Shown here: in pieces, positions 46,013 through 60,796 of the stretch
How the letters are laid out: every line of letters starts with the position of its first letter
How positions within the stretch are numbered: position 1 is the first letter of the stretch
Source of the DNA: Nectonema munidae
Lineage: Eukaryota; Nematomorpha; Nectonematoida; Nectonematidae
NCBI GenBank assembly: GCA_030549495.1
Contig: JAUIRK010000567.1
Span: forward strand, 1,024,001-1,088,000
Length of the DNA: 64,000 bases
Reading direction: 5' to 3'
Made by a program: the position numbers and the translations under genes
Notes under the pieces: model-generated
The model's database searches: none
Told to the model about the DNA's origin: nothing
What the model saw: the letters and a program-made list of their open reading frames with translations, nothing else

Positions 46013-47491
46013 TTCAAGTATATTTTTAACAACTGAAACCATTTGTTTCGATATTATATTTTTATTATAATAATAATTTAATAATAATCAACAAATCAAA
46101 AATTTTATAATAGTGAACCATTTCTGTTACCTCGATAAAGATAAAAATGTCTATGCGAAAAATATTTGTTGTTGTTGTTATAAAAGAGTTTTTTTTTATT
46201 TGATTTGATTCGGGTGACACAGTTCATAGGCGATGGAGCCCGAGAACTGGCATTAGGCTTTCAAAGATTTGGGTTTGCTTTGATGGACGAATTAATGTCA
46301 CATAGGATTAAAGCATGCAGAAAAGAAAAAAAAAAGGGAAAAAAAGGAAGTAAGTGAGAGAAAATGTGAAGCCTTGTAGTATAGCAAAGTATACAGCAAA
46401 GTAGAAGAACAGTATATATATACATTATACACTATGAAGAGAGAAGGGTGAGAGTGTATTGAGTGAAGGTGTGTGACTATGGTGGATTAGAGATTAAAAT
46501 GAGTTCTATAGATTTTATGAGGTGGAGTAGGTTCTTAATGAGATGAGGTTTAAGGAATATTTAGGAAGTGAAACTGAAGTCAGTTCCATAGTTTTTGAAA
46601 TTGTTGCACTCAAAGTTTTCTCTAAGGTTAAGAGTTTTGTTACAGTGAAACAGAAGATGGTCGAGGTTTTCTACAGTGTTACAGCCAAAACAACACAGAT
46701 TGTTATTAGTTTTATCAATTATATAAAGAAAAAGTTTACATGGAAAATTTCCCGATAGCCATTGCAAAATTTCTTTTGGCAGTGAATTGAGTTTCATTTT
46801 TTTAAAAAAAGGTTTTCAAGAGATTGTATACATGGGATATGAAACTTATTACTGTATTTACCCTTTTTCTAACTTTCCATCCAAAATGAGTAAATTTTTT
46901 GCTTTAGGGCATTTTTATAGGATGATACTGGGGAGAAGAACAATTGAGAGGGCAAGTTACGAGCATTTTTCTTAAGTTTGTCCACAAATTCGTTACCTTG
47001 AATGCCTCTATGACTAAGACACCATATTAGCCTGAGGGTAAAGTGATTACTTAAAGTCAAATAGGATTTTAAAATGGAAGAAATGAGAGAGGAGCAAGAA
47101 GATTTGTGGATTAAGGTTTGAATGAGGGAGAGAGAGTCAGTATATAAAAATATGAGTGAAAATGGACTGATGGTGCCTTTAATGGATAAAAGGTGTTGTA
47201 ATGCAAAGAGTAAAGCATAACATTCTGAATAAAAGGAGGAAGAATAGACGCCAAGATTATATGCTTTTGAAAAGAGGGGGGTTTTAGATTTAGGCAAGAA
47301 TATGGCAAAAGAACAGGACTCAACAGTAGAGGACATATCATACGAACCATCAGTGAAAATAAAAAATAGCATTTGAGAATCTAAGAACTTTTAGGCAGAG
47401 ATTAAGGGCAGTTTGCTTAGACGAACAGGTGGTTGCTTTTACAGAAAGATTAAGCAGACTTGTATTCAAAATTTTCTTTGGAGGGTCTAAA

Positions 47492-49892
<2,401 letters not shown>

Positions 49893-52549
49893 GTCTAAAA
49901 GGACACCAGTAGAAAAGCTTTCTTTAAAGTACTTTTTGTAGAGTTGCATAAAAAGAACAAAGTTGGAGAAGTGAGAGTGAGGAGAGAAGGAAAGACCAAA
50001 AGAACTGTATCGGAAGTTTTTAGAAATAAAGGTGAGTTTATTTGATAAGATTATCTTTTCTATGAGTAGATTAGGAGGTGGGGAGAAGGATGCTATCAAA
50101 ATAAGATCTTTGGGAGTTGAAATAGAGCATTTTAGAGCTTTCCGAAGGATTGCAAAATATAGAGTATTGAACTTATGTTGGTATTTTTTATATTTGAATA
50201 TTTGCCTCCATGAGGAAACACCATACAAAAAGGAAAGAATGATGGCATTGAATAGAAGAGTTTTATAAAATATAAAATTTTTAGAGGTATTAGAAAAGTT
50301 TAAAGTTTTCACTTTAGAAAAAATAGAAAAGCATTTAGCGTGCTTTATGTCGAAGTTATGCCTCCAGTTTAAGGTAGGAGTGAGATAAACACCTAAGTAC
50401 TTGATAGAAGGAGAGGGAGAAAAATTAGTGTCGCAAAAGTTCAAGATGGGACATAAAAATTTTTTCTTAGAAAAATTCATCAAAGAACACTTTCTAAGAT
50501 TGAAGTGTAGATTGAGATTTTCAGAAAATTGTTTGGTTTCATGCAGTATAAAATCAAGCTCAATGAGATTTTGAGTGGGATTATTGCCCAAAATTCCAAT
50601 AACAACGTCGTCCGAGTAGTTTTGGTAGAAACAGCCTTTTAGCTCGAGAAGTTCAAGAAGAGGATTAATTAAAATTATAAACAACAAATCAGATATGCAG
50701 CTACCTTGGGGAGTAGAGCAATTCAAAAGAAATTTCTCATCAGGATGGTTTTTCAAGTGAACATTTCGTTTATCAAGATAGGAACTAATAAATTGTATGA
50801 TATATATAGGAAAGCCCATTTTTTCCATATGTTTAAGTATGCAATTGTGGCAAGAAGAATCAAAGGCTCCCTTTAAATCTACAAAAAAACAAGACATAGA
50901 TAAATTATTTTTATAAGAAAGATAAATATGGGACGTTAGACGCTCTATGGCAATTTCTGAGGATCTGTGAAAAACATAGGCAAATTGATTTTTGTTGTTG
51001 CAGTTTGTTCTATGGATGTGGTCAAGCATTCTACCTCTTATAATTTTTTTCACAAATTTTTCCAATGCAAGGTAACAGAGTGATTGGTCTCCAATTTTCA
51101 ATGAAAGAGGATGGGGGTTTCTTTTTAGGAACAAAAATAATTTCACCTGATTTGAAGAGTTCTGGAAAATAACCAAATTTCAAAATGCTGTTAAAAAGAA
51201 AAATGTGGTAATGTTCGATCATAGGTAAAGCAGCAAATATAGTTTTATAAGTTATTTTGTCATGGCCAGGTGCCGAGTTTAGGGACAGCTTTTTGAAGCA
51301 ATGTAAAAGTTCATCATTTGTCATGCAAGGAAAATCAAAAGTGGGTTTTGGGTCGAAAGCTGAAAATGGGCATTTTGTATTAACTTGAAAAAAGTGTTTA
51401 AGTATGTCAGCTGGGTTGGTAGCAATATTAACTAAATTTCCACTAATATTAAAAGCATTAGGTTGAATAATAGATTTGGTTCCAGAAAGAGATTTTATTT
51501 TTTTCCATATATTTTGAGAATTGAAATCAAGGAAATCGTTCCATTTTTGTTTTTTATGATACAGGATTTTGCTACGATAAATTTTTTCATTTTTTTGTAG
51601 ATGGATAGGTCATCGTTGCTTTGGGATTTCTTGTACTTTTTCTGTGCGTACCGCAGTTCTTTTCTGAGATTGTTAAGGGATGAATTCCAGAATGTGTTCT
51701 TGTGTCCAACAATAGTGATAGATTCAGAAAAAGAGTTAGATATTATATTCACTAAAGTTCTAGCATATTTTTCTAAATCAGAAGTATTGACTAGTGTGTT
51801 AATATGCTTTAAAGTTTTATCAAAGTTTTCTGTGAGAAGATGTGCAAAAATATCCTTGTTCAAAATTTCTCTGTAGCTGATAGAAGATTGGGTTTGTAAA
51901 TTAAAATTAAGCAAAACTTATATAAAACAGTGGTCAGAGCACAAAGGTTCATCTAAAATTTTCCAGGATTTAATGAAAGAAATCATTTTGTCGCTGCAAA
52001 AAGATAAATCCACGTGAGAACAATAAGATTTGTCAATTCTAAGGCTATTGAAAGCTGGGCTTTTATCGTTGTCAATAACAGTTAAATTATACTCAGTTAT
52101 TTTTTCAAAAAGGAAAGAGCCTCTTGAATTGGTTTTGACATCCCAATGGATATGACGTGAGTTAGTGTCTCCAAGTATAATAAAGGCCGAATCCAAAACA
52201 TTATTAATTATTGAGAAAAAAAAGAAGTCAGCGTATGAGTTTGAGTAGGGGGGAAAGTAGATACTAAATAAGTAAAAGTTAGTATTACCAATGAAACAAG
52301 AAGCGGCAGTTATAAAGTCGTTGGATAGTGCAGGAATGAAAGTAACATTCAGAAACTTTTTGAACAAAATAATAGATGAGCTGGGTGGAGAGGAGTGGAT
52401 AGCAGTGTATGGGGGTGTGATAAAGGAGAGTTTGTAATTGTAGAGATAAGGTTCACTTATACAAATGATATCGTACTCACTGTTTTCGAGGAAAATTAAA
52501 AGATTATTGAAAGCAAAAATAGACTTTCTTAAATTGACTTGTAACAATT

Positions 52550-53611
52550 TCAAGGGCATTCAGGAGTAGTAATGAAAGCTTTGAGATTACTATTAGATAA
52601 ATACTTGAGAAAAGCTTGCTTTTTAAGATAAGTGGGGCAGTTCGGGTTGTTGTACATATGGGAACCATTGCAATGGGGGCATTTTATGTTTGGAGATTTA
52701 CACTCGACTAATTTATGTCCAAGTGTGTTACATTTTGGACATTTAGGATTTTTAGCATGGCAGTAGGTGTCAGAGTGGCCAAATTTTCCGCATGTGTTAC
52801 ATGTAACAACTTTTCTGTACATAAGATCAATAGGAAGAGCACTGTAACAACAAAATAAAGTACTATTTGAAGACAAAAACTTTGCAACATTAGGGGAGTT
52901 CGGTTCAATTATAGCTAAATTAAACACTTTATTTTTTGTTTGAATTAATTTAATTAGTTTAATACCTCCAAGTTTAATGATTTTATAGTTACAAGTGTTT
53001 AAAGAGTCAACAAAATCGTTATCTTGAATATACTTAGGGATATTTTTAATAATAAATCGTGGCTTGAAAGACTTAAAATCTAAAACATCGAACTTGGATT
53101 TTAAAATATCTGAAGCTCTTTTTTTGTCAGACTCATTTTCAAGTTTGACGATGGCAGTGCCATTGTTATTAATTTTTAAAGTATTAATTTGAATTCCATT
53201 AAGTGAGGGGTTAATAGTAGAAACTAGATTACTTTTAATTTCTTGTACATTTTGGTGATTGGGGTTTACAGTGTTAATTTTAACTTTAATAGAGTTAGTA
53301 TTGGAAAATGAAATTTTAGAAATACTATTGTAGGATTTGACAACATCAGCGTAGCTAACACTCTGAGAATCTGTAATTCTAGTTTTAGGTTCATTCGACA
53401 TTGATTCAAACTTATCAATAATGACATCTTTTATATCACAAAAAATATTCTTAATGAGATTTGATAAATTATGGTCTTTCGAACAATCAATTTGGTTCAA
53501 ATACTTTATTTCAAGAGAGTTTAGGGATGTGACTAAATTTGAATTACACGAATTGCAGTCTATAACTTTAGTACGTTTAAGTGTAGGAGAAAATTGGTCA
53601 TCGGTTTCCAT
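52550..53611 (-). CDS. LINE ORF1, gag-like with three zinc knuckles
   Basis: An intact 353-codon frame starting METDDQFSPTLKRTK encodes the nucleic-acid-binding partner protein of the LINE. The middle has an RRM-like/PRE_C2HC region (FIIKNIPKYIQDNDFVDSLN, then the LGGIKLIKL block). The C-terminal part holds three CCHC knuckles: CNTCGKFGHSDTYC, CPKCNTLGHKLVEC and CPHCNGSHMYNNPNC. Its stop TGA overlaps the ORF2 start (the ATG lies 10 bases before the end), so ORF2 is probably reached by reinitiation. The lack of any break contrasts with ORF2. Confidence 0.85.
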   Translation of the reverse strand: METDDQFSPTLKRTKVIDCNSCNSNLVTSLNSLEIKYLNQIDCSKDHNLSNLIKNIFCDIKDVIIDKFESMSNEPKTRITDSQSVSYADVVKSYNSISKISFSNTNSIKVKINTVNPNHQNVQEIKSNLVSTINPSLNGIQINTLKINNNGTAIVKLENESDKKRASDILKSKFDVLDFKSFKPRFIIKNIPKYIQDNDFVDSLNTCNYKIIKLGGIKLIKLIQTKNKVFNLAIIEPNSPNVAKFLSSNSTLFCCYSALPIDLMYRKVVTCNTCGKFGHSDTYCHAKNPKCPKCNTLGHKLVECKSPNIKCPHCNGSHMYNNPNCPTYLKKQAFLKYLSNSNLKAFITTPECP

Positions 53612-53650
53612 AAAAAATTATAAAATATAAGTTAAGATAAAGTATAAATT

Positions 53651-53930
53651 ATTAATAAAGACGAAGAAAGAGAAACCCGAAATGAGAAAAAGAAATTTAC
53701 AGAGAAGCAACTAGTTATGCGACAAAGTTTGGCAAACGTCCAAGTTAATATAGAGCAAATCGAAATTGATATTCAAATATGAAAAAAGATTGAGTGTTTT
53801 TAAAACACAATAATAATTGGTATCACTAGACAAATCTTAATGGAGGAGAAATAAAGGAGATAAAACTAGTGACACCATTTTAAAAGCAAAAAAAATTGAA
53901 GTGAATTGAAAAAAATAAAAAAAATAATTA
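53651..53930. other. LINE 5' side, AT-rich
   Basis: This may contain the LINE 5' untranslated region. No exact start or target duplication was found. Confidence 0.35.
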
Positions 53931-53931
53931 A

Positions 53932-54100
53932 GTTGGTTGGTTAGATATCAAAGCAATTTCAGCAATAAAGCTATATGGGCTTGGGATAGTTAATCACGGT
54001 TTTGTCAGATTGTTTTCAATACTCAGATGCCTCGGGTATAGACCTTTAACTGTTAGCTTGAGAGGTACACCCTAACAACCATTGAGGCTCAAAAAATAGG
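53932..54100 (-). repeat. SINE-like repeat, family 2, copy 1
   Basis: It aligns with 54215-54385 over most of its length, sharing GGCTATATG, GGTTAATCAC/GGTAAATCACAGTTTTGT and TACACCCTAACAACCATTGA. On the minus strand the head AATGGTTGTTAGGGTG resembles a tRNA-type A box. The B box is too decayed to recognise in this copy. Confidence 0.5.
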
Positions 54101-54214
54101 TTATACTATAAATAAAATTTCTAAATTTCTTAATGTTTGAATATACCATTTTTAAAAAAAAATTACTTATTAACTAAGCAAGAAGGTATTAAATATATCA
54201 TCTAATAACACCAT

Positions 54215-54385
54215 TGGTATTAGTTGGAAATATCAAAGTACTTAAATTCATAAGGCTATATGCTTGCATTATGCTTGAAATGGTAAATCACAGTTTTGTG
54301 ATTTTGTTTTTGAGTCAGAAACCTTAAGGATTGAACTCCTGATCTTCAACTCTTTGCAAGTACACGCTAACAATCATTGAAGAAA
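54215..54385 (-). repeat. SINE-like repeat, family 2, copy 2
   Basis: The minus strand has an A-box-like GATTGTTAGCGTGTACTTG and, about 30 bases on, AGTTCAATCC, close to the pol III B box. This supports a tRNA-derived SINE. It is in the same orientation as the copy at 53932 and about 115 bp away from it. Confidence 0.55.
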
Positions 54386-54819
54386 GAAAGAAAAAATTTA
54401 TTCAGCAAACAAAACAAATGAGATGTGTTTGCGAGGTATTACAGAAAGTTATACATTGAGGCAATAACCAAAAAAAGTTTGAGTTAAAAATAATTAAATA
54501 TAACTTCTAAAAAAAATTTTTAGTCACAAATAATACAAAGTATTTTTATGCTAAAATGGTTTTTACACCCTTTTCTCATATATTTCACCATTTTTCCCAT
54601 TTACTCCATTTGCACAAATAGGTATCTTGCTCATTTTTCACGTTTACGAAAATATACTCAACTTAACTGTGCAGATTTATTTTATAAAGCAAGTATACTA
54701 AAAACTTACAAAGAGAAAAAGAATTACAAAAAATAAAATAAATGCGTTTAGATTTTGAAATGGGGAAACAGAGATAATAAACAATTTGACTTTCTGCTAA
54801 TACAGTTTTCTTCTAAAGT
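54386..54819. other. Spacer, nothing recognised
   Basis: AT-rich; a 62-codon plus-strand frame at 54548 shows no domain. Confidence 0.4.
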
Positions 54820-55110
54820 TTCAAAAAAATTTAAAAACCTCTAGAAAAATCATTATTGAAATAAAAGCTTAAAAGGATACTCAGAAATTATTTGTGCTTT
54901 ATTTATATTTCATTCAAAATTTTTAATACGAAGGCTAAAAGTAAAGAACACACTGATACACTAAGTTTTTAACCTTTACCAGACAAAAATTCCTAATAAA
55001 AATTTGGAATGAAATATAAATGAAGCAAAACTTATTTCTGAGTATCCACCTTTTAAGCTTTAATTTCAAGAATCATTTTTCAGAGTTTTTTTTTTATTTT
55101 TTTTAAATTT
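54820..55110. repeat. Long inverted repeat, ~90-120-bp arms
   Basis: The left arm (about 54820-54925, AAAGCTTAAAAGGATACTCA and on to ATTTATATTTCATTC) is the reverse complement of the right arm (about 55000-55110), with some mismatches and a 3-base indel. The loop is about 75 bp. It could be a foldback MITE or an inverted duplication; no target duplication was found. It would form a strong hairpin. Confidence 0.7.
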
Positions 55111-55129
55111 TAAGAGAACACTGTATAGC

Positions 55130-55240
55130 CTAAAAGTCTTTAATAGATAATTTATTTAATAATACCTTATTGGGAACTGTGTCAAATGTTTTTCTGAAAT
55201 CAATAAAAAAAGGAAGCACACTTTTATGAGATGGAAGATT
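55130..55240 (-). pseudogene. LINE reverse-transcriptase fragment
   Basis: The minus strand reads FFIDFRKTFDTVPNKVLLNK then LSIKD. This is the highly conserved RT block with the first catalytic Asp (fl.DFskAFDtVpH..Ll.KL). The flanking RT motifs are not seen, so it is an isolated relic of a CR1/Jockey-type LINE, unrelated in sequence to the 46-53 kb element (FFVDLKGAFDSS there). Confidence 0.7.
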
Positions 55241-55949
55241 TTAATAATAACATCAAAAACACATGAATAAATTTCAAGTAATAGGATTTTTACTTTAGAA
55301 AAATATAATTGTAAAAGCTTTAAACCTGTAAAATATAAAAAAAAATGTAAGGAAAGAAGGGAATGTAATTAATTTTTGAAATTTTTTTCAAGCTAAACAA
55401 TTTAAGTAAAAAATTTCGAAATATAAATAGCCGGGTAATGTGCGATTGCCTGTAAACCAGCATAGGTGGCTTATGTATGGTGGCGCATCAAACCAACTTA
55501 TACGAAATATAAATTAATGTTTTACTCTACACACTCACTCTAAAATCTATACAAAATTAATGGCGACTATTAAAGGTTTTCTTCTAAAAATTTATTTAAC
55601 CTACTAATAACTATCAGTTCAGATAAGTAGACCAATGGTGCATATCCGTATCGAGACTCGTGAAAATACCCCCTTTCTTCAACATAATTTTGAATTCTCT
55701 TAATTTTGTGTCTTTATTCCTTAAATAATATCTATATTATTAAAAGACTTCTTTGGCTTGTAAGTAGATTTTCCCTATTAATTTTCTTGTTTAAGGCTAA
55801 GTCTTTCTATTAATATTTAAAAAGGATTTTTTTAATATTAATTTATTGTTCATTTGATATAATAATGGAAATTTGAGCTTTTGTTTTCTATAATTTTCAT
55901 ATGTTTTTGTAGTCTAATATCATCAGCAATATTTTTCTTTAATAGACAA
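55241..55949. other. Spacer, nothing recognised
   Basis: A GC-richer patch at 55430-55500 is not a tRNA: no stems pair. The rest is AT-rich. Confidence 0.4.
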
Positions 55950-58056
55950 CTTTTTATGGTAAAAATGAAATATAAAAAATAGATGTAAAAAATATTGGAA
56001 AATGGTTAAATTGAATATGAAGTTTACATTTGGATTTTTCTCGGCTGGAGGGAAAATAATTTCACTATTTTATCAACAATTTCTGTACAATCTATGTCAC
56101 GATGAATAAAGGCTAATGCGAGTCCAAGACGGTCTTCTCCTATGGTGGAGCGAAGGTATGACTAGATATTTAAATACAGAAAAAGTGCGCTCAGCACTAG
56201 CACAGGATACGGGTAAAGTGGCATAGATGGTAAGAAATGTGTGAATGTTTGGGTAAAATATCTTCATATATTTTCAAGGCAGAAATGCAGTCGTAAAAAA
56301 TATCTGGTGTTGATTTACAAAAAGTCTTCCACAATTCAAACTCCAATTCTATTTCTTCCAAGCTGCAACTTATCGTTTCTCCATACTGAATAATTCCTTC
56401 TTTAACATCAATGAAGTTTACTTTTCTTGCAAATTGAGGTAGTAAACCGCACAGAAGTAGAACAATGGCATGATGCTTTCCAAAACGCTAATCTGATTGA
56501 AAAATGATATCATCTAAAAAAGGCAAATAGATAGAACGGCAATAATAGTGTGCTGGAGAAGCAGCTGGAACATTGCATTCTCAAAAATTCCTTCTAATTG
56601 GCTTTCATTATTTCTCCATTTTTGAAGTTTTTCTATAATTGTACATACATGATTTATAGCTGCAAATAAATCATTCGAGGCAGACTGCAAAGAAAGAGCT
56701 AGCCTTTTAGTGATCGTAAGCACATTATTCGTTATAACTAGTGCTACAACGAACTCTGACTTGGTCAAAGAATTGAACAAACAGCTCGCCTCTATAGATG
56801 AAGAAGATTTATCTTTGCTCATATCTTCTAGTACTTCTATAACAATATAGTATAAAACATATGCTGTATGAACAGCCTCATGCTTTTCCACTCAACGTGT
56901 TCGGAACGGAACTTTTAGTCGATATTTGGATCTGGTATCATTTGAAGCATTGCTAGCTTCTTCTAATTTTTTAGTTCTAACAGCACTTGAGCTAAAGAAC
57001 TTTGCCAAGGTGCTAAAGCACAGTGTACGTAGATCGCTTTATTCCCCCACTGGCGTTTTTTCCTGCTTGCACTCCATTAAATTCACCACTCATTGCCGCT
57101 GCACCATCATAGCCTTGTCCCACCAAGTGGGTTGGATCTAAACTAGCACATTCAATCACATGAAGAATTTTTTTGGCAAGTTTTACCCCACTCAAAGATT
57201 CAGAAATTCCAAGAACCTTTCTATTATTACTCCATTTTTTATGTAACGCACACTAATAGAAAGCTGAGTTTTGTGTGACAGATCTATGGTTTCATCGGCA
57301 ATAATCGAGTAAAACTTTGCTTTAACTTCATCAGAAATCTTCCTTCGAATCACAGTTGCCATACATGAAACGAGTTCATTTTGCGTGGTTTTTGACAGGT
57401 ATGTACCATTTGATGCTGAATTTGAGAGGTGATCGAACAGTTTTGAATTAGCTGAATCATTGAACGGAAACAGCCTTCGTTTGTGACAATATCATTGATT
57501 GAGAGTGGAGAATCCAAATGACCATCATCTCGATGTTCTCGCAACGGCAGACTCATTCTACCACACAGAAAAATCACTTCAACGATACTCTTTATATTCT
57601 GTTTTCTTCTTTTTTTCAAAAGGAAAGAACTTAACTGACTGTCCACTGCAAGTGCCGGGGTTGAGAAAAGCTAAGACGAAATTCATGGGCAGCAAGTTTC
57701 GCATATTCATGATAGCTGACTTTATTATGTTCATACAGATACCCGTTCTGAGCTTTCAATTTAGAGAACCATCTACACGGCACCACTTAGTTGAGGTTTT
57801 TGACTTACCAACATTTTTAGGTGCGAAAAAAAGACAAAAGCGACAGAACACCCCATTATTATGCCTTGAATACGTCAGCCAAGAATATATTTCGCAACAA
57901 AATAGTGTTAATCGTCTTGTCTTGCTACTTTTTTTCTTCCAAAAAAGACAACAAATTTTTTTGAATTCTTAATTCTCTCTTGTCTATTCTATTTCATTCT
58001 TAATTAAGCTTAATGTAAACTTTAACCCCTGCCCTATTAAGCTTAACGTCAACAAT
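55950..58056 (-). mobile_element. ZMYM1-like hAT transposon, decayed
   Basis: The element reads right to left. Its right edge is probably near 58056, because the 110 bp up to that point recur as an independent repeat in the carbonyl reductase intron (36335-36450) and end there at CATTGTTGACG. The left edge lies beyond the dimerisation domain, near 55950, and no clear terminal repeat or 8-bp duplication was found. It belongs to the same superfamily as the 9491 element but is more decayed and distinct in sequence. Confidence 0.7.
56050..57950 (-). pseudogene. hAT transposase, TTF/DUF4371 type, broken
   Basis: Domain relics in order: the TTF-type zinc finger (NNGVFCRFCLFFAPKNVGKS, 57865-57806), the DUF4371 start (SIVEVIFLCGRMSLPLREHR, 57590-57530), AKFYSIIADETIDLSHK (57320-57270, with the catalytic-core Asp), LVGQGYDGAAAMSGEFNGVQ (57125-57065, the conserved D-G-A box), VPFRTRWVEKHEAVH (56910-56865), and the C-terminal dimerisation domain LPVSCASAERTFSVFKYL (56205-56155). 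Stops and frame changes separate most of these. The family length of about 750 residues is roughly preserved. Confidence 0.82.
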
Positions 58057-58445
58057 GAGTGAGGACTTATAAATAGCTCCTTCTTTCTCACTTCAAATAG
58101 ATGCGCACCATCTCCAAATTATGTGTAGAAAAGGGGTAAAGATATCAATTAAGAATAAAAAAAATTGGAAATTTTATTGAATGAAAAAAATCATTCATTA
58201 ATTTTCAGTTGTTCCATTTCTTCTTCCTAAAAAATGAAAATGTTTTATTGAGAAAATTAAATAAAAAAAACACATACAAATTACATAACTTTTCTGAAGT
58301 AATTTCTATCAAAAATGTAAAACAGAACTAAAGTTAGAAAACTTAGTATTATAATTTTTTCATTCTTTTTGGTGTATAAGAATAAGTGTAAGTTAGTTAG
58401 ACTCTCAAAAAGGGTATAAAATAAAGATAAAATTGTGCAAATAAA
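58057..58445. other. Spacer, nothing recognised
   Basis: AT-rich, with a 74-codon minus frame (58281-58505) that is hydrophobic by composition only. Confidence 0.4.
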
Positions 58446-58560
58446 AATCAAACAATAACTAACATAAATCATAAAAATCATAGTATAAGAGAACAAGAAA
58501 ATCATTGCGTTTTTTGACTATTTCTCTTTCTGTAAATAAAATTCTGACTGCTGTCATAAA
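58446..58560. repeat. Dispersed repeat shared with 45.9 kb
   Basis: Nearly the same as 45923-46012 (ACTAACATAAATCA, GAACAAGAAAATCATTGCGT, AAATAAAATTCTGACTGCTG). Homology ends on one side after GTCATAAAT. Confidence 0.7.
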
Positions 58561-59269
58561 TCACAATTTTTGTAAAAAATTCAGAATTTTTTAGTATGTC
58601 TGAAATTGTATTTCTTGCAATTGAAATTCCAAAAAGAGTTTGTATGTGATTGGAGATTTCTTTCTGACTTGCCTTTATGTATTTACGCTTAAACTCACAA
58701 ACTTCTTTTTTAATAACTCCATTTCTCTTCGAGAGCGTTTAGACAGGTTAAAAAAATAACTTTAAAATTAGAAAAGTTCCTACTATTATAAAATTTGGAA
58801 TTTTGCAAGCAAAATTATTATTTGAATACAAATCTCAAATATTTTTTGTAATTTTATGTTTTGTAATTAGTATAATAATAGAATCTATAATAAAATTATA
58901 GATTAAAATATAATAATCTATAATATTAAATCTAAAGAATTCTGAAAAGTCGGATTAAAAAATCATCTATGTTGGCTAGTCTTATATACATGGAATTAAA
59001 AAAGGATGTCGTAGTCGGATTAATAAATTAAGAAATACAAAAATAGTCAATGGACCTTATTATTTACAAAAAAAAGTGTCGGATTAGGAAAGAATCACGG
59101 TATCTAAGAATAAATAAAGATGCTAATAAAAGACTTGATTTTATATTTAGCAAATATAATAAAACGGCATTTTCCTAACTTGTTCTATTACATTAATTTA
59201 ACCCTTTTAGTTATTCCAGTAATCAATATAGATAAACTGTTTAAGCTTTATATTATAGAGAATACTTTC
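58561..59269. other. Spacer, nothing recognised
   Basis: AT-rich with repeated ATAATAATCTATAAT-like words near 58870-58930. No gene is visible. Confidence 0.4.
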
Positions 59270-60796
59270 TTATATTGTTATGTGGTTTAAAAAATATTTG
59301 CCAAGTTGAAAAATGTATGGGCTCTTGTTCCAAAGTTTACCTAGACAAGGAAGTAAGGTGATAGGACGGTAGTTGTCAATTTGATTGTGAGTAATTTTTT
59401 TCTTGAGGATTAAAATAATTTCTCCACATTTGAATATATTACGGAAGTGGCTGTAAGTAAGAATGGAGTTGAGCAAAGTAAGAAGTCGTTTTTCGATTAG
59501 AGGCAGGGCAATTTTTATAGATATAAAATCAATTCTGTCATATCCAGGGGCCGATTTTAAAGCAAAAAAGGAGCTCATTCAGAGAAACATTTTCAAAATT
59601 GACATTTTCTTTAAAGGGTGTAGACGGCATAGAGAGATGGAAGGAAAAAATGGTCAAGAATTTGCAGAGCATTAGATTTTGGCCTCTATGATTTAAACGG
59701 ATTTTTCGATTGTGATTTTGTGAGGGAGTTAATTTTTTTCCAAATATTATTATTGTTAAAGTCAAGAAAGTTTTGCCATTTTACCTTTTTATAATAGAGT
59801 ATCTTTTTTCTGTAGAAATATTTGACATTTTGGTAGAGTGAGCGATTTTTATCAGTTTTTGAATTTCCGATATGCATATCTTACCTTTTTCCGCAAATCA
59901 TGTAAAACCGTGCACCAAAAGTGCTTTTTGCACTTTATCTCAAAACACGAGACCTCTAAAGCTGTATATAAACAGTTCAAACTTTCAGCAAATATATCGA
60001 TGTCATAAGAAGCGCATGGTTCGTTGCTTAAAACTAAAACGTAGCTTATTTAAATTAAATCATTATCAAGTTTAGACTCCAACGATTCAATAAAGAGTTT
60101 ATTATTCATTAACTTTTTCAAAAAAATAAAGTTATTACTTTCATTGCAATAATCTAAATTCAAAGTAATTTCGATGAATAGGTGATCTGATAAAGAGGCT
60201 TCATCTAAAATTTTCCATGACTCAATTAACTTTAACATATCACAGGAACGTAGGGAAAGATCAATATGAGATTCAAAAAGGACATCAGATTATAAACTGG
60301 AGAATGTTGGAGTTTTATCTCTATTAATGATTTGCAAATTGAAATTAAGAATATTCCTAAGCAAGCAATTATCTCTTGAGTTACACTTTGAATCCCATAA
60401 TGTGTCTAGCGTTGGTATCTGCAACAATCAGAACTTTATGTGAGGCAACTTTAGGTAACACATATGAGAAGAAAAATTCCATATTGAAGGTGGATAATAG
60501 ATAGATATGCAGAAAAAAGAGTATGAATTTATAAGACTTAATGCTGTAGTGATATATCATTTGAGAATCGGGTACCAAAGTTATATTGAGAAAAATTTTT
60601 TTTTATAATATAAGATAAAAAGGAAAACATTGATCGAAATTTTTAATCCTAAAAATTTTTTAAAAAGGGATCCTCGTGTGTATCCCTGAAGCAATATTTT
60701 ATATAAAGGTAGATGTATCTGTGTGTGTAGAAGTAAAAGGTAATAGCAAAGCCAGGCATGTTGTACAGACCTAGAGAATTGAACCAAATTTAACAA
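59270..60796 (-). pseudogene. Second I-group LINE copy, EN and start of RT only
   Basis: A diverged relative of the 46-53 kb LINE. The minus strand shows endonuclease pieces HKVLIVADTNARHIMGF (60450-60395; compare GDTNSRHIHWD) and IESWKILDEASLSDHLFIEI (60230-60170; compare SWKILDEPLCSDHCFI). It also shows the RT entry SAPGYDRIDFISIKIALPLI and DNYRPITLLPCLGKLW (59560-59320; compare NWRPITLLPCIGKIC). It ends inside the RT fingers at about 59270; the active-site boxes and RNase H are gone. LINE copies normally lose the 5' side, so the missing 3' part implies a later deletion or rearrangement. There are many breaks. Confidence 0.8.

Noticed and set aside
55430-55500. GC-richer segment that might be a small RNA gene
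   Set aside because: No cloverleaf or other stable structure and no promoter boxes are visible.
57499-57972. 157-codon plus-strand open frame
   Set aside because: It is antisense to the TTF zinc finger and DUF4371 region of the hAT transposase on the minus strand.
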